64,000 nt of DNA from Stramonita haemastoma (taxonomy: Eukaryota; Mollusca; Gastropoda; Neogastropoda; Muricidae), in NCBI GenBank assembly GCA_030674155.1, contig CM060342.1, positions 8,196,608 through 8,260,607 on the forward strand, in the 5' to 3' direction. Shown here one piece after another: positions 21,895 to 32,300 of this stretch (positions are counted from its first letter, which is position 1; each line of letters begins with the position of its first letter). The notes under the pieces were generated by a model that worked only from the letters and a program-made list of their open reading frames with translations, made no database searches and had not been told where the DNA came from. The translations under genes and the position numbers were made by a program.

Positions 21895-22010
21895 AATGGT
21901 ACGCTGTCGTGTCTGGATCTGTCAGTCTTCGATCCTTCGTTGGTCTTGGACTGTCGGTGGAAACTATGTGACGATCTGCACGGCAGTGACCATTTTCCGG
22001 TGGTACTCAT
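21895..22010 (+). mobile_element. LINE AP-endonuclease C-terminal fragment
   Basis: One frame reads LDLSVFDPSLVLDCRWKLCD then [12 protein letters not shown]. The SDHFPVVL end matches the conserved SDHxP segment of apurinic-type endonucleases in non-LTR retrotransposons. Only this fragment is present. Confidence 0.65.
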
Positions 22011-22935
22011 AAAATGTCTTAGTTTTGGATTTATTGATTTTTTAATTACTTGTAAATTCATGTCTTTCTAGCCAATTGTTTTAAAACATTTTCTTTATTT
22101 TATTTTATATGTGAGTGTGAGTATTAGTGTGTGTTAGTGTGTGTGTGTGTGTGCATGTGTGTGTGTGTGTGTGTGTGCTTGTGTGTGTGTGTGTGTGTGG
22201 GTGGATGGGTGTGGATGGTGTGTGTGTGGGGAGGGGAGAGCGTGTGTGTGTGTATGTGTCTGTGTGTGTGTGTGTGTGTGCACGGCAGCGACCATTTTCC
22301 GGTGGTACTCATAAAATGTCTTATTTTGGATTTATTGATTTTTTTAATTACTTGTAAATTCATGTCTTTCTAGCCAATTGTTTTTAAACATTTATTTTAT
22401 TTTATTTTATCTGTGAGTGTGAGTATTAGTGTGTGTTAGTGTGTGTGTGTGTGTGTGCGCGTGTGTGCTTGTGTGTGTGGGTGGATGGGTGTGGATTTGA
22501 TTTGATTTGATTTGATTTATTCTTTTATATCGAGGATAATGGGATAAGCACTCTTGTGCTTTTTTACATCCAGTCCCCGTGTGTATGCAGTTTTGTAAAT
22601 CTTGTCATCTGTTCCCACCGGCACACAATGGCCTACTCTTACGAAAAGCGGAACAGGATTTAACGTGTGCGCAAGATGTTCTGCGTGCGTTCGCACACGG
22701 GGCCTCGGTTTAAAGTCTCATCCGAAGGACTTGGATGGTGTGTGTGTGGGAGGGGGGAGCGTGTGTGTGTGTGTGTGTGCACGGCAGTGACCATTTTCCG
22801 GTAGTACTCATAAAATGTCTTATTTTTGGATTAATTGATTTTTTTAATTACTTGTAATTTCATGTCTTTCTAGCCAATTGTTTTAAAACATTTATTTTAT
22901 TTTATATGTGAGTGTGAGTATTAGTGTGTGTTACT
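21979..22935. repeat. Tandem triplication of a ~160-300-bp block
   Basis: CACGGCAGTGACCATTTTCC, GGTGGTACTCATAAAATGTC, TTAATTACTTGTAAATTCAT, TTTCTAGCCAATTGTTTT and a GAGTGTGAGTATTAGTGTG tail occur at 21979-22140, 22281-22440 and 22780-22935. GT-rich and GGATGGGTGTGGATGG segments separate them. The second spacer is interrupted by a SINE-C. Confidence 0.9.
22497..22733 (-). mobile_element. SINE-C inside the triplicated block
   Basis: (GATTT)n tail, TATATCGAGGATAATGGGAT, then body to CTCATCCGAAGGACTT. The host sequence GTGTGGATGGTGTG is split with ggat on both sides, consistent with a short target duplication. Confidence 0.9.
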
Positions 22936-22936
22936 G

Positions 22937-22970
<34 letters not shown>

Positions 22971-23420
22971 TGTGCTTGTGTGTGTGTGTGGGGGTGGATG
23001 GGTGTGGATGGTGTGTGTGTGGGGAGGGGGCAGCATGTGTGTGTGTGTGTGTGTGTGAGCGTGCATGCATGTATATGTGCGTGTGCCAGTGCGTGTGTAC
23101 AATGCGTAAATAATAGTTGTCATATGTCTTTTTTAGTCAATGGTTTAGATAACATTGTATCCATACGTTGGTGTGTGTGTGTTCACATTTTGTAACTTTT
23201 TCTCTTCTGATAAAAATGTGTTATTAAAACTTAGCAAATTCATAGTTAAGAGTAAAGTTGCATGACATTAATGAAAAGGTTGACTATATTTTTTATTTCT
23301 GTGAAATTCTGTGTATGAATGTATTCCATTAATGCAAGTTATATATGTTACAGTTGATTTTGTTTTCTGAAATCCTCCATGCCCCAAGAGGGGTCAAAGG
23401 CGAATTAAATCTTGAATCTT
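22925..23420. repeat. GT microsatellite and LINE-like 3' tail
   Basis: GT runs to about 23075. Farther on, CCCCAAGAGGGGTCAAAGG then CGAATTAAATCTTGAATCTT resembles the end of a non-LTR element with a (TTGAATC)n tail. Confidence 0.5.
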
Positions 23421-23559
23421 GTGTACGTTTGCATGTGCGTGAGCGTACGAGTGCGAGTGTTTGCGACATTTTTATTTGAAGCTATCATATGTTTGAACAA
23501 GTATGAAATGTAGCTATCTTGTGTCTTTCATTGTTTCGTATCAATATGCCTATCAGTAT

Positions 23560-23622
23560 TGTAATTGCCCTTCAGGGATGATTAAAGTGTTTTTGACTTG
23601 CCTTGACTTGACTTGAACTCTT
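23560..23622 (+). mobile_element. LINE-like 3' end with (TTGAC)n tail
   Basis: CCCTTCAGGGATGATTAAAG followed by TGACTTGCCTTGACTTGACT. The GGGATxATTAAAG plus pentamer tail is typical of non-LTR 3' ends. No coding part is attached. Confidence 0.45.
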
Positions 23623-23947
23623 CTGCTGAGAGAATGGGGATTTTCCTTTTTTTCCATTTTCACTTAATTCAAGATCATCGTTACATCGGAATGCATCTTC
23701 TCCATTTTGTATTGGCTCCAAGCTAGTATAGATCTAGCTTCATCTCATTCTTAAATAGGTGTTTTGGTATGGTAAATTCAAACAATACTACTGCCAATGT
23801 TTATGATAATGATAAATGGTAAATGAAAAAAAAAAATTTCAGTCTTAATTTTAGCTGGTTTGACCAACCTATGCCCTTATATGATTACAATTTTGTAAAA
23901 AAAAAAATTTTAAAAGATAAAAATTGTCAATATTTTTTTTTTATTAG

Positions 23948-24110
23948 CGAAATCATAGAGAGATTTTCTGGCGAGCGGAGTCAGCACTGTTGTTAACTCC
24001 AGAGGGAAAATCCCCTTGAACAGGCATCTCGGCAGCAGTGCAAACCTAGGATCGATCACGGGCTATCAGATCTCAAACGCAACGCTCTTAACCAAACTAG
24101 GTAAACGGAC
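23948..24110 (-). mobile_element. Degenerate SINE-C relic
   Basis: GAGCGGAGTCAGCACTGTTG, TTAACTCCAGAGGGAAAATC and a decayed B box (TAGGATCGATC). Confidence 0.55.
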
Positions 24111-24177
24111 AGGGCGTGCTAAATATAGCAAACGCTCTTACCAAACTAGGTAAACGGACAGGGCGCGCTAAATATAG
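24078..24177. repeat. Two-copy 44-bp tandem repeat
   Basis: AACGCTCTTA.CCAAACTAGG then TAAACGGACAGGGCGYGCTA and AATATAGCA, repeated once. Confidence 0.9.
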
Positions 24178-24179
24178 CA

Positions 24180-26370
24180 CTCTGGACTGAGTGATGTTGG
24201 CTTTGTGTGCTGTGCACAGGCACGATACTGCTACAGGGCAACTGTAAAGAACTAGCTGAGGGAGAGCAACAAGTCTTTGGGATTGATCATAGTCTTAGAT
24301 AAACTGACAACGTACACACACTCTTACACATTCACTCCCTAGGTCTAATATCACAATTTGTGAAAAGACGTTAAATGAATTTGAACTCCCTAGGTATCTA
24401 TCTACACAAGTCTTTTTTCTTTTAGCTCCTTAATACAGGGAACAAGATAGCTCAGTGGTCAGAGCACTTGCTTTTCGACCATGCACAGACAGAGCAACTT
24501 GAACAAAGCAGACCAACAGACAACTCCCTTGGGATGCAACAGGGTCAGGGGAGGTAAAGCAGCGAGGGAGAGGAGATGGGTGCCACCCTCGACATGCTGG
24601 CCCCTAGAGAAGCCGAGGTCTCTGATGCTCCCAAACGACCACATAGGTTGTGGGAACACCATGAACATTTACCTATCTTAATATACATCAATTATAAACG
24701 ACCATAAAAAATCTTCGCTATCGTACGAGAAGAGCAAAGGAAGAAGAAGCTTCACATCACAACACAATGACACACATCTGACACTCAGATGGAACAGACG
24801 ACATTCACAAAAATGCATACACACGGGGACTGGATGTTAAAAAAAAAGCACAAGAGTGCTTCTTCCTTTCTCCTCGATATAAAAGAATAGAATAAATCAA
24901 ATCCATTGCTCACTTACCCACTCTTGGCCCAGTCAACGTCAGACGGTAACAAACATACAGTGTACTCCATGCGACGGCCTGAAGACTGCCGATGTCCACC
25001 TGTCCTGCTGAAAGCTGTCACTAGCTCAGGTCAGAGAACGTTGCCCTTCTGACTGACCGCTCTTGCTGGGGAGGATGCTTTCTTTCCACCAGCTCTTGCT
25101 CCCCCCACACAGGACAGAGACTGACTGCGCAACAGCTCTGTAACAAGAAACGGGGAGAACACGGTCACTGATTATGTAATTTATACATGTCCCCATTTTG
25201 ACATCATCCACCTAAATGATGTGTGTGTAAAATAAATAACAACGGTGACAAATAACAATTGTACCACCAGCCTAATGCTGGGTCCTGATGTTCAGTACCA
25301 GTCTGAAAGGCAACACTCCTTTCATTCACAAAAAGAAGAGTAGGCAGCTGTAGCGTAGAGATCAACACATGCTTGTACCCAGTGCAAGGTTCAGTCCAAA
25401 CTGTTTGCAGCATTCTAACCCCCCCCCCCCCCTCCCCCTTCTAGTCTTTCCGGCTCCAGTCCTCCTTCCCACCTACCCCCTTCCCCTCCCACTAAAGTTT
25501 AACACAACTCACCAAGCACAACCATCTATAATAATGTGCGAGGAGTTTTTCCCTCAGTCACTCGTTGTGACCAATAGCCATGAGACTACACTTTTCATTT
25601 CCTATGAAACAAACACGTAGTTGCTCAACGGCTACAACCACTGAAGAAAATGATGCATCTACTGGACAGTTGCATTTTTAAAAAGTAAACACACACACGC
25701 AACACACAACCAACGCACGCACACGCACACACACACACACTTAAACACTAGTTTTTTCATGTTTGTGATCTATCAGACCACAACCACCAACAAAAAGTGA
25801 CTTAAAATCAGAATCTGCACAATTAAAACACATACCATCAAAAGTATGTGCTTATACATGGGATCTTACTAAGATCGCCATGCTTGATATCATTCCGGTT
25901 TTGCAGTCATCCGATTCTCTGTTCTCTGCCACAATTAGAAGACTTTTTTTTTTTTTTGGGGGGGGGGGGGGGTAATAATTTTTTTTTTTTTTTTTTTTAT
26001 TTTAAAACCACTAAACAGGGTCAAATTCCATTTGATGCCACACCAATTTCACTGTCTTTCAATACTGTCACGCTAATTTCTTACATCACTATTAAGGTAT
26101 CTATAACGCAAGCATGTGGCACCTATGTGTCACAAAGAAAAATAAAATAACTTTTAAAAAAAAATTTTCACTAAATGTTTGCAGATCTTTCTACACTGAC
26201 AATACATCTTGCACTAGATCTTAACTTTCTATTTTCTTTTTGGGTATTCCTTCAAGCTGTGTTACCTCATTTTAAATGTTTTCAGCCCTTTTCTGTGTTT
26301 TCAATGTAATTTATTGATCTAACAGAATCCAGCAAACCATTGGTCCAGCTACGAAAACTTTCTATCAATA
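24180..26370. other. Intergenic, mostly unrecognised
   Basis: Apart from a SINE-C tail (24812-24905), a C-run (25421-25432), CA repeats near 25690-25740 and a T/G homopolymer cluster (25940-26000), I see no gene or repeat family. A tRNA-head-like GATAGCTCAGTGGTCAGAGC at 24447-24466 has no B box. Confidence 0.5.
24812..24905 (+). mobile_element. SINE-C 3' fragment
   Basis: ATGCATACACACGGGGACTG, GCACAAGAGTGCTT, CTCGATATAAAAGAATAG, AATAAATCAAATC. Confidence 0.8.
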
Positions 26371-26374
26371 GTAA

Positions 26375-26610
26375 AGAAGCCTAAACTTGAATGGTATGGG
26401 CATGTCATGTGATCAAAAGGACTTGCAAAAACAATACTGTAAGGCACTGTCCAAGGAGGAAGAAAAAGACACAGACCAAGGAAGAGATGGGAGGACAACA
26501 TCAGCGAATGGACAGGCCTAGAACTCAACAAAATTTTGAGAAAGGCAGAACAGAGAGAGGAATACTGGTTGTCAAGTCTTCAGGGGTGCCCACACAGTCG
26601 CCAGGCTAAG

Positions 26611-26684
<74 letters not shown>

Positions 26685-26815
26685 GTAGGTAGGTAGGTAG
26701 GTAGATAGATAGATAGGTAGGTAGGTAGGTAGGTAGGTAGGTAGGTAGGTAGGTAGATAGGTATAGATAGATAGATAGATAGGTAGGTAGGTAGATAGAT
26801 AGATAGATAGATAGA
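26375..26815 (+). mobile_element. RTE-like LINE 3' end with (GATA)/(GGTA) tail
   Basis: Frame-slipped peptide KLEWYGHVM, GLAKTILQGTVQGGRKRH, RPRKRWEDNISEWTGLELNK, LRKAEQREEYW, then a 200-base GATA/GGTA array from about 26610. A sister copy with the same tail type lies at 60045-60352, so the tetranucleotide was probably seeded by the LINE tail. Confidence 0.8.
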
Positions 26816-26860
26816 CTTTCAATTACTTTGGTTGTTTTTTTCTTTTCATTGTGCGCGTGC

Positions 26861-26869
26861 AAACACACA

Positions 26870-26924
<55 letters not shown>

Positions 26925-26965
26925 ACACACACACACACGAACACACGCATGCATGCACACACACC
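26861..26965. repeat. (CA)n microsatellite
   Basis: Interrupted CA repeat of about 50 units. Confidence 0.95.
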
Positions 26966-27029
26966 ACACATACAATCTTCTCACTGTAATTAGGTAACAA
27001 TCCATTTATATTGACAGTGCTCTACGCAT

Positions 27030-27150
27030 ATATATCATCATCATCCTTTACACCCAGTGGTGTGTAGGGCAGCAACAAAGACTTTCCACCCCTGCCTATC
27101 CTCGGCCAGCCTGGTCTATGAACTCCCAAGAGTGTTGCATGGCTTCCATA
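27030..27150. repeat. Dispersed repeat family I (LINE-like end), copy 1
   Basis: ATCATCATCATCCTTTACAC, CCAGTGGTGTGTAGGGCAGC and AAC recur at 42003-42055. The ATC tail suggests a reverse-oriented non-LTR end. Confidence 0.5.
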
Positions 27151-27159
27151 TATATATCA

Positions 27160-28040
27160 TATATACATATATATACTATAGTAAAATAATGATAAAAACA
27201 CAACTGTATTAAGCTTCATCTCTTTATTTGACAGCAAATTTTCGCTTCTATTCTGAAGCTTCATCAGGCTGAATGAATAACAATTGTAAAACCTGCTTTT
27301 ATAAGCATCACATTACTGATTTTTATTCAAAATGATCACCTTCCCCACACATAAAATCCATGCTAGCCACTGAGATCTTTTCAACTTCCACTCTCTTTCT
27401 CCCCTCTCTCCCCCCTTCCCCTCTCTCCCCCTTCCCTCTCTCTCACTCCTCTCTCTCTCCACACACCTCAACCCACCAACCCACCCCCCTCTCCCTCCCC
27501 CACTCCAACTCCCCAAATCCAAACACAACCCAACAACCGTTAAAACAATGATAGGTATCACAACCTATATCCAAAACACGAAGATTCTCCAAAAGCCACA
27601 GGAGCAATACTCTAATGTTTGACATATCTCATCCTCCTACTTCTAGTCCTACCCTCTGTCCCCCCTCTCTCTCTCCCCCCTCCCCCCCCCCACCTCCCCC
27701 CCCCCTACACATCATGCCTCTCAGGTCTCAGGGGAGAGGCATCTGGTTTCGCAGTGAACTCACCATGACAGTTTGCACGGCCAAAAAACAAGTCTTGGGT
27801 ATATATATATAATACATGTGCTTTCCTGCTGTCGGGTACAGCAGCAGAGCGAGGCAACGCGATGTAACTTCAGAAGGAATCACTCTGTCATTTTAACTAT
27901 CAACTGATTTCCCCAAGATGCAAAAGGTTTACTGTTCCATGATTTGCCACGACATCAGCTCTTCTATAACTTAAATGCCGTGGTTTGTTATTTTCCGACC
28001 ATGTTTCAATTTCTGACACCACTTGCAAATGAATGCAATG
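27160..28040. other. Intergenic with CT/C-rich tracts
   Basis: Pyrimidine-rich simple sequence at 27395-27500 and 27656-27710. The rest has no recognised element. Confidence 0.6.
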
Positions 28041-28046
28041 GGGGGG

Positions 28047-28345
28047 ACGATAGCCTATGTCTGAACATTGCGCTCGCAATTTGACGACCCGGGTTCGAGT
28101 CCCGTCGAGGAGATTTTTCTCCTGGAGTTAACTATCAGTGCTGACTCTACTCCTCCCCTAAAAGTCCTTCGGATGTATACTTTAAACCAGGCCCGTGTGC
28201 GAACGCACGCAGAACATTCTTGCGCCACGTAAATCCTGTTCCGCTTTTCGTAAGAGTAGGCCATCGTGTGCCGTGGGGAACAGATGACAATATTTACAAA
28301 ACTGCATACACACGGGGACGGATGAAAAAAACACATGATTGTTAT
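28047..28345 (+). mobile_element. SINE-C, nearly full length, with many indels
   Basis: Head ACGATAGCCTATGTCTGAAC, B box GGGTTCGAGTCCCG, body to ATCCTCGATTAAAG and an (AATTA)n tail. Several one- to two-base losses (TTGCGCCACGTAAATCC, GAAAAAAACACATG) echo the deletion-rich SINE-A at 12985. Confidence 0.9.
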
Positions 28346-28389
28346 TCTGTTATCCTCGATTAAAGATTAAAATTAAAATTAAAATAACA

Positions 28390-28980
28390 ACAAAATGCTC
28401 AACTTTCACTATGGAGAGCAAGTTCTAAACATTATCAGCTAAATACGAACAGCCATTTTTCTGTTTGTGCATCTATATCCCCAACTGTACCTCTTTTGGC
28501 CCCAATCCTGACCTGTTAGCATCATTTTTCGTTTACTCCAGGTCTTTCTTTGCTTGTAAGTGTCAGTTTCATCTGTTTTTCCACGAAAGTCTACCCACTT
28601 TCCCCCATGTTCTTTTCAAAGTGATGCTGTGCCATGCGCTATAGGGGAGACAACTGAACGATAGGACCTAGCAGACAACGTAACGCGAGATGAACGGCGT
28701 GACTATGTTTTCGATTTTCGGATTTTTTGTGGACAACAATTGGATTTTGATTAATTAAACCGTATTTTCTTATTTTACAATTTTTTCCGAAACAAATACA
28801 GAAGGTGCACAGGTCTGCACACCACCCTTTGGGAAGGATCACATTTCCATTACCTCCCTTTAGGAAATAGGTGGCTGGGTGGGGATGCGAGTAAGCATTC
28901 TATCGGGAGGCAGGCAAGCATACTATCCGTGATAATATGTGGACATGCTTCTCGCATTTAATACTCCAAAGTTTTATTTT
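28390..28980. other. Intergenic, nothing recognised
   Basis: No repeat, exon or motif that I can support. Confidence 0.5.
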
Positions 28981-28984
28981 GATT

Positions 28985-29137
28985 TTTTTTTTACTTAAAA
29001 AAAATATATCTCACACATGACTTTCATTTCTAGGGCTTTTTAGGGCCTCCATAGCCATATGCTTCATTTTAGGGCTTTTTAGGGGCCCTATTTTGGCTTA
29101 TCCAAAATCAGGGCTTTTTAGGACATGTGCGAACCCT
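28985..29137. repeat. Possible hAT-like end with tandem AGGGCTTTTTAGG words
   Basis: AGGGCTTTTTAGG occurs three times. The right edge GTGCGAACCCTG inverts to CAGGGTTCGCAC, as at 20032. Confidence 0.35.
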
Positions 29138-29139
29138 GT

Positions 29140-29580
29140 ATCTGCACATGCTGCATTCCCCTATTCTATACCACTGTCAGGCAGACTCAAGGCACTGAAG
29201 ACAGTCACTTTCACACACAACACTTGCCTGCTTCTGTTTATGCTTTGTAGCCTAGAGGGCTCCTGGTCAGGGTGTAGTTGAGAGAAGAATTTCTTCCTGT
29301 AGTATTGTACTTGTGTGCTGCGATTTAATGTTGGATCTGCCATGTTGGTCGACACTGCTGTGTCCACTGTTTTCAGTCTCAAGACAAAAACCACGCTGTC
29401 CCCTTCTCCTGCCACTTTCCAGCTGGAGACCGCATTGTCAGTCAGCAGGGTACCTAAGGTCTTCTCCACAGCCCCTGAAGTCCAGTAACTGGCATTTTTA
29501 GAATGAATTACAAGTTTTACTGCTGCTCACAGAAAATGTACGCCCTGCTGCTTCACTTCTCGTGACTGAACTCGAGAGAG
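29140..29580. other. Intergenic, nothing recognised
   Basis: No supported gene or repeat. Confidence 0.4.
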
Positions 29581-29582
29581 AG

Positions 29583-29730
29583 ATTTCGATTTATTCTTTT
29601 CGATTTATTCTTTTATATCGAGGATAATGGAATAAGCACTCTTGTGCTTTTTTTCATCCAGTCCCTGTGTGTATGCAGTTTTGTAAATGTCATCTGTTCC
29701 CACCAGCACACAATGGCCGACTCTTACAAA
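29583..29730 (-). mobile_element. SINE-C 3' fragment
   Basis: The tail word CGATTTATTCTTTT occurs twice, then TATATCGAGGATAATGGAAT and body to GGCCGACTCTTAC. Confidence 0.85.
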
Positions 29731-29817
29731 AGAGTAGAGAGAGAGAGAGATCAAAGGTTTTGTCTCCTTTCCATCACTATCTTTTCAATGTGTGTCTGTG
29801 TTCAGCTTCTCCCAATG

Positions 29818-30195
29818 TAAAGATGCAGTTTTAGCATGGCACATGGGGGTCAGTGCAAAGATGCAGTTTTGGCATGGCACGTCAGGGTCAGTGCAAAGAT
29901 GCAGTTTTGGCATGGTATATCAGGGTCAGTGCAAATATGCAGTTTTGGCATGGCACATCAGGGTCAGTGCAAAGATGTAGTTTTGGCATGGCACATCAGG
30001 GTCAGTGCAAAGATGCAGTTTTTGGCATGGCACATCAGGGTCAGAGCAAAGATGCAGTTTTGGCATGGCATGTCATGGTCAGAGCAAAGATGCAGTTTTG
30101 GCACGGCACACCAGGGTCACAGTTTTGGCATGGCACATCAGGGTCAGTGCAAAGATGTAGTTTTGGCATGGCATATCAGGGTCAATGTGAAGGTG
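29818..30195. repeat. 38-bp minisatellite, about 10 units
   Basis: The unit contains AAAGATGCAGTTTTGGCATG then GCACATCAGGGTCAGTGC. One unit is short and one carries a T insertion. Peptide repeats in every frame (such as SFGMAHQGQCKD) follow from the array and are not evidence of a gene. Confidence 0.95.
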
Positions 30196-30228
30196 GAGTA
30201 CATGCTCTAGTCTATAATTATGTAGCAT

Positions 30229-30368
30229 TAATAAATAATAATATAATAATAATAATAATACATGGAATTTGTATAGCGCTATATCTTGCAAAAACAATCA
30301 AAGCGCTTGCATTCAACCTACACAACGCACAATCAGCAACTATTTACAGTTTTGACAAATTCGAATGT

Positions 30369-30400
<32 letters not shown>

Positions 30401-31390
30401 GCAGCACCGCGCGCACGCATACACACCTACAAACGTTATGCACTTTGGCAGGTGGATGTTGAAGGCAGGGACAGGTAAGAGATGGAAGCGAAGAGAAAAA
30501 CTTAGGTTTGAAATAAGTGTGTCTTGAGTTGGATTTAAAAGTGTCATAAGTAGGCTTTTGTCGAGGGAGAGAGGAAGGTCGTTCCACATTGATGGACCAG
30601 AAACAGAGAAAGAGCGGTGGCCTACAGTAGATAGGTTGAATCTGGGTGTTCTTAGGGACAAAGTATCTGCCGACGAGCGGAGGGAGCGAGAAGGTGTGTA
30701 CAAGTGAAGACATCACAAGGTAGGAGGGTGCAGTATTGTGGAGACATTTGTAACAGAGGTATTGATCTTGTAGTTTACTCTCTGTGTACGGGCAGCCAAT
30801 GAAGAGATTGCAAGAGAGGGGTAATGTGCTCAGATTTTTTCTTTCTGAGGACCAGACGAGCTGCGGAGTTTTGTATGCCTTGAAGGGAGTGGATGGATGA
30901 TGCTGGCAGACCAGCCAAAAGAGAATTGCAATAGTCCAGACGTGAGAGAATAAGAGAAGTGACAAGTTTGGAAGTTGCATCAGTGGACAGGTACTTTCGA
31001 ATTGCGCTAATACCCGTAGTTGATAGTAGCATGACTGACAGTTTGGGTAATGAATTTTTGCATGGAGAGAGTGTTATCGACAACGACTCCTAGATACTTC
31101 ACAGAAGTGGATAGCGGAACTGACATATTGCCGAATTCTATTGAAGTTATTGGAATGGAGGAGAGTTTGTGTTTGGTGCCTACAAGCATGGCTTCGGTTT
31201 TATCTGCATTTAGTTGTAATTTGTTTTGTATCATCCAGTGTTGGATGTCTCGAAGGCAGCTGGTCATATTTGTCAAGAGAGAAGGAAGATTTTCAGGTGT
31301 GTCACTGCTTTGAATCTGCGAGTCATCAGCATAAAAGTGATAATTGATATGATGACGGTCTATTATATGTGACAGTGGAGCAGTATATGA
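30229..31390 (-). mobile_element. CR1/L2-like LINE, 3' ~1.15 kb, frameshifted
   Basis: Read on the minus strand: LQLNADKTEAMLVGTKHKL and VKYLGVVVDNTLSM (31276-31007), then LDYCNSLLAGLP, IQNSAARLVL and ITPLLQSLHWLPVHRE (31083-30775), then NLSTVGHRSFSVSGPSMWND (about 30640-30570), and the 3' end TAGCGCTATACAAATTCCAT with a (TTA)n tail at 30236-30262. Order and motifs fit the C-terminal half of a non-LTR reverse transcriptase. Three frames are needed, so it is dead. Confidence 0.9.
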
Positions 31391-31760
31391 GGGTAGCCGG
31401 ATTCCGACTTCGGGGATAGCTGAAGATAACTTCTACGGTAACTTTTACAGCATAATACAACATATCCATGCACGCAGGCCTTGGCGTATCAGCTTACATT
31501 GATCAACAACTGAGAAAGTTTGGGTCTGGGCCCGGGCCAAGCACAGGAACAAAAAGAAAACGCTTTCACAGGACAGACCAAAATAAAACCAGAAATTTTA
31601 ATGCTAATAATGTAAGTTGTGATACACACTCTATACAAAGCCAGCGATAGATACCACCACTAGATCTATAATACTATTGTAAAACAGGCCCCAAACTGCC
31701 TGTGGTAAACAGCATATTTGCTACAAATCGGCACCATGCAAGCCAACTGCACCAGACAAA

Positions 31761-31789
31761 GCCTAGGCCAAAGATGCTTTGGCCTAGGC
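31761..31789. repeat. 13-bp perfect inverted repeat with 3-base loop
   Basis: GCCTAGGCCAAAG at 31761-31773 and CTTTGGCCTAGGC at 31777-31789, loop ATG, about 200 bases upstream of the Sm-D3 start. Parts of the same word (TTTGGCCTAGGCCAG) end both family E repeats, so it may be repeat-derived. Confidence 0.9.
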
Positions 31790-31842
31790 CTAACATCACA
31801 CCGTTTTCCGAGCACGTTTTTTCAATTTTCCTAAACTGTAAC

Positions 31843-31850
31843 CCGGAAGT
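31843..31850 (+). promoter_or_regulatory. ETS-type core promoter motif of SNRPD3
   Basis: CCGGAAGT, 138 bases upstream of the start codon, is the classic ETS/GABP site of housekeeping promoters. No TATA box is visible nearby, as expected for such a gene. Confidence 0.55.
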
Positions 31851-31987
31851 TGATACTTCGTAGTGGCGGCGTCGGTAAGCGGCAGATTTTTGGTATTGTA
31901 GGATTGAAATCATCATCCTTATTCATCTGTGTCTGTGCAAGAGTCAGTTTGCCCATTATTTTGTGAACAAAAAGTAGAAGATTCATC

Positions 31988-32300
31988 ATGTCTATCGGCG
32001 TGCCAATTAAAGTTTTACATGAAGCTGAGGGCCACATTGTCACCTGTGAAACCAGTACCGGCGAGGTCTACAGAGGAAAACTCATCGAAGCTGAAGACAA
32101 CATGAATTGTCAGTTCTCGAATATAACTGTTACATTCAGAGACGGTCGCACAAGTCAGCTGGAAAATGTGTATATCAGAGGCAGTAAAATTAGATTCCTT
32201 ATTTTGCCTGATATGTTGAAGAATGCACCGATGTTCAAGAGGGCGCAAGGCCGCGGCGGTGGTGCCGGCAGAGGAAAGTCTGCAATTCTGAGGGCTCAAG
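31988..32300 (+). CDS. SNRPD3: SNRPD3 exon 1
   Basis: ATG to ...KSAILRAQ plus one base, then donor GTACAC. Encodes the whole Sm fold and the first RG cluster. Confidence 0.97.

Noticed and set aside
24440..24500. Isolated tRNA-like AGATAGCTCAGTGGTCAGAGCACTTGC
   Set aside because: No B box and no cloverleaf downstream. Probably a decayed SINE head.
29792..30527. Plus-strand repeat peptides (SFGMAHQGQCKD) in several frames
   Set aside because: Produced by the 38-bp minisatellite. The peptide repeats only when three units are read, with no domain or conserved start.
30333..30980. 215-codon minus-strand frame as a host gene
   Set aside because: It is a segment of a frameshifted LINE ORF2 tail plus CA repeat. 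The LINE motifs lie in neighbouring frames.
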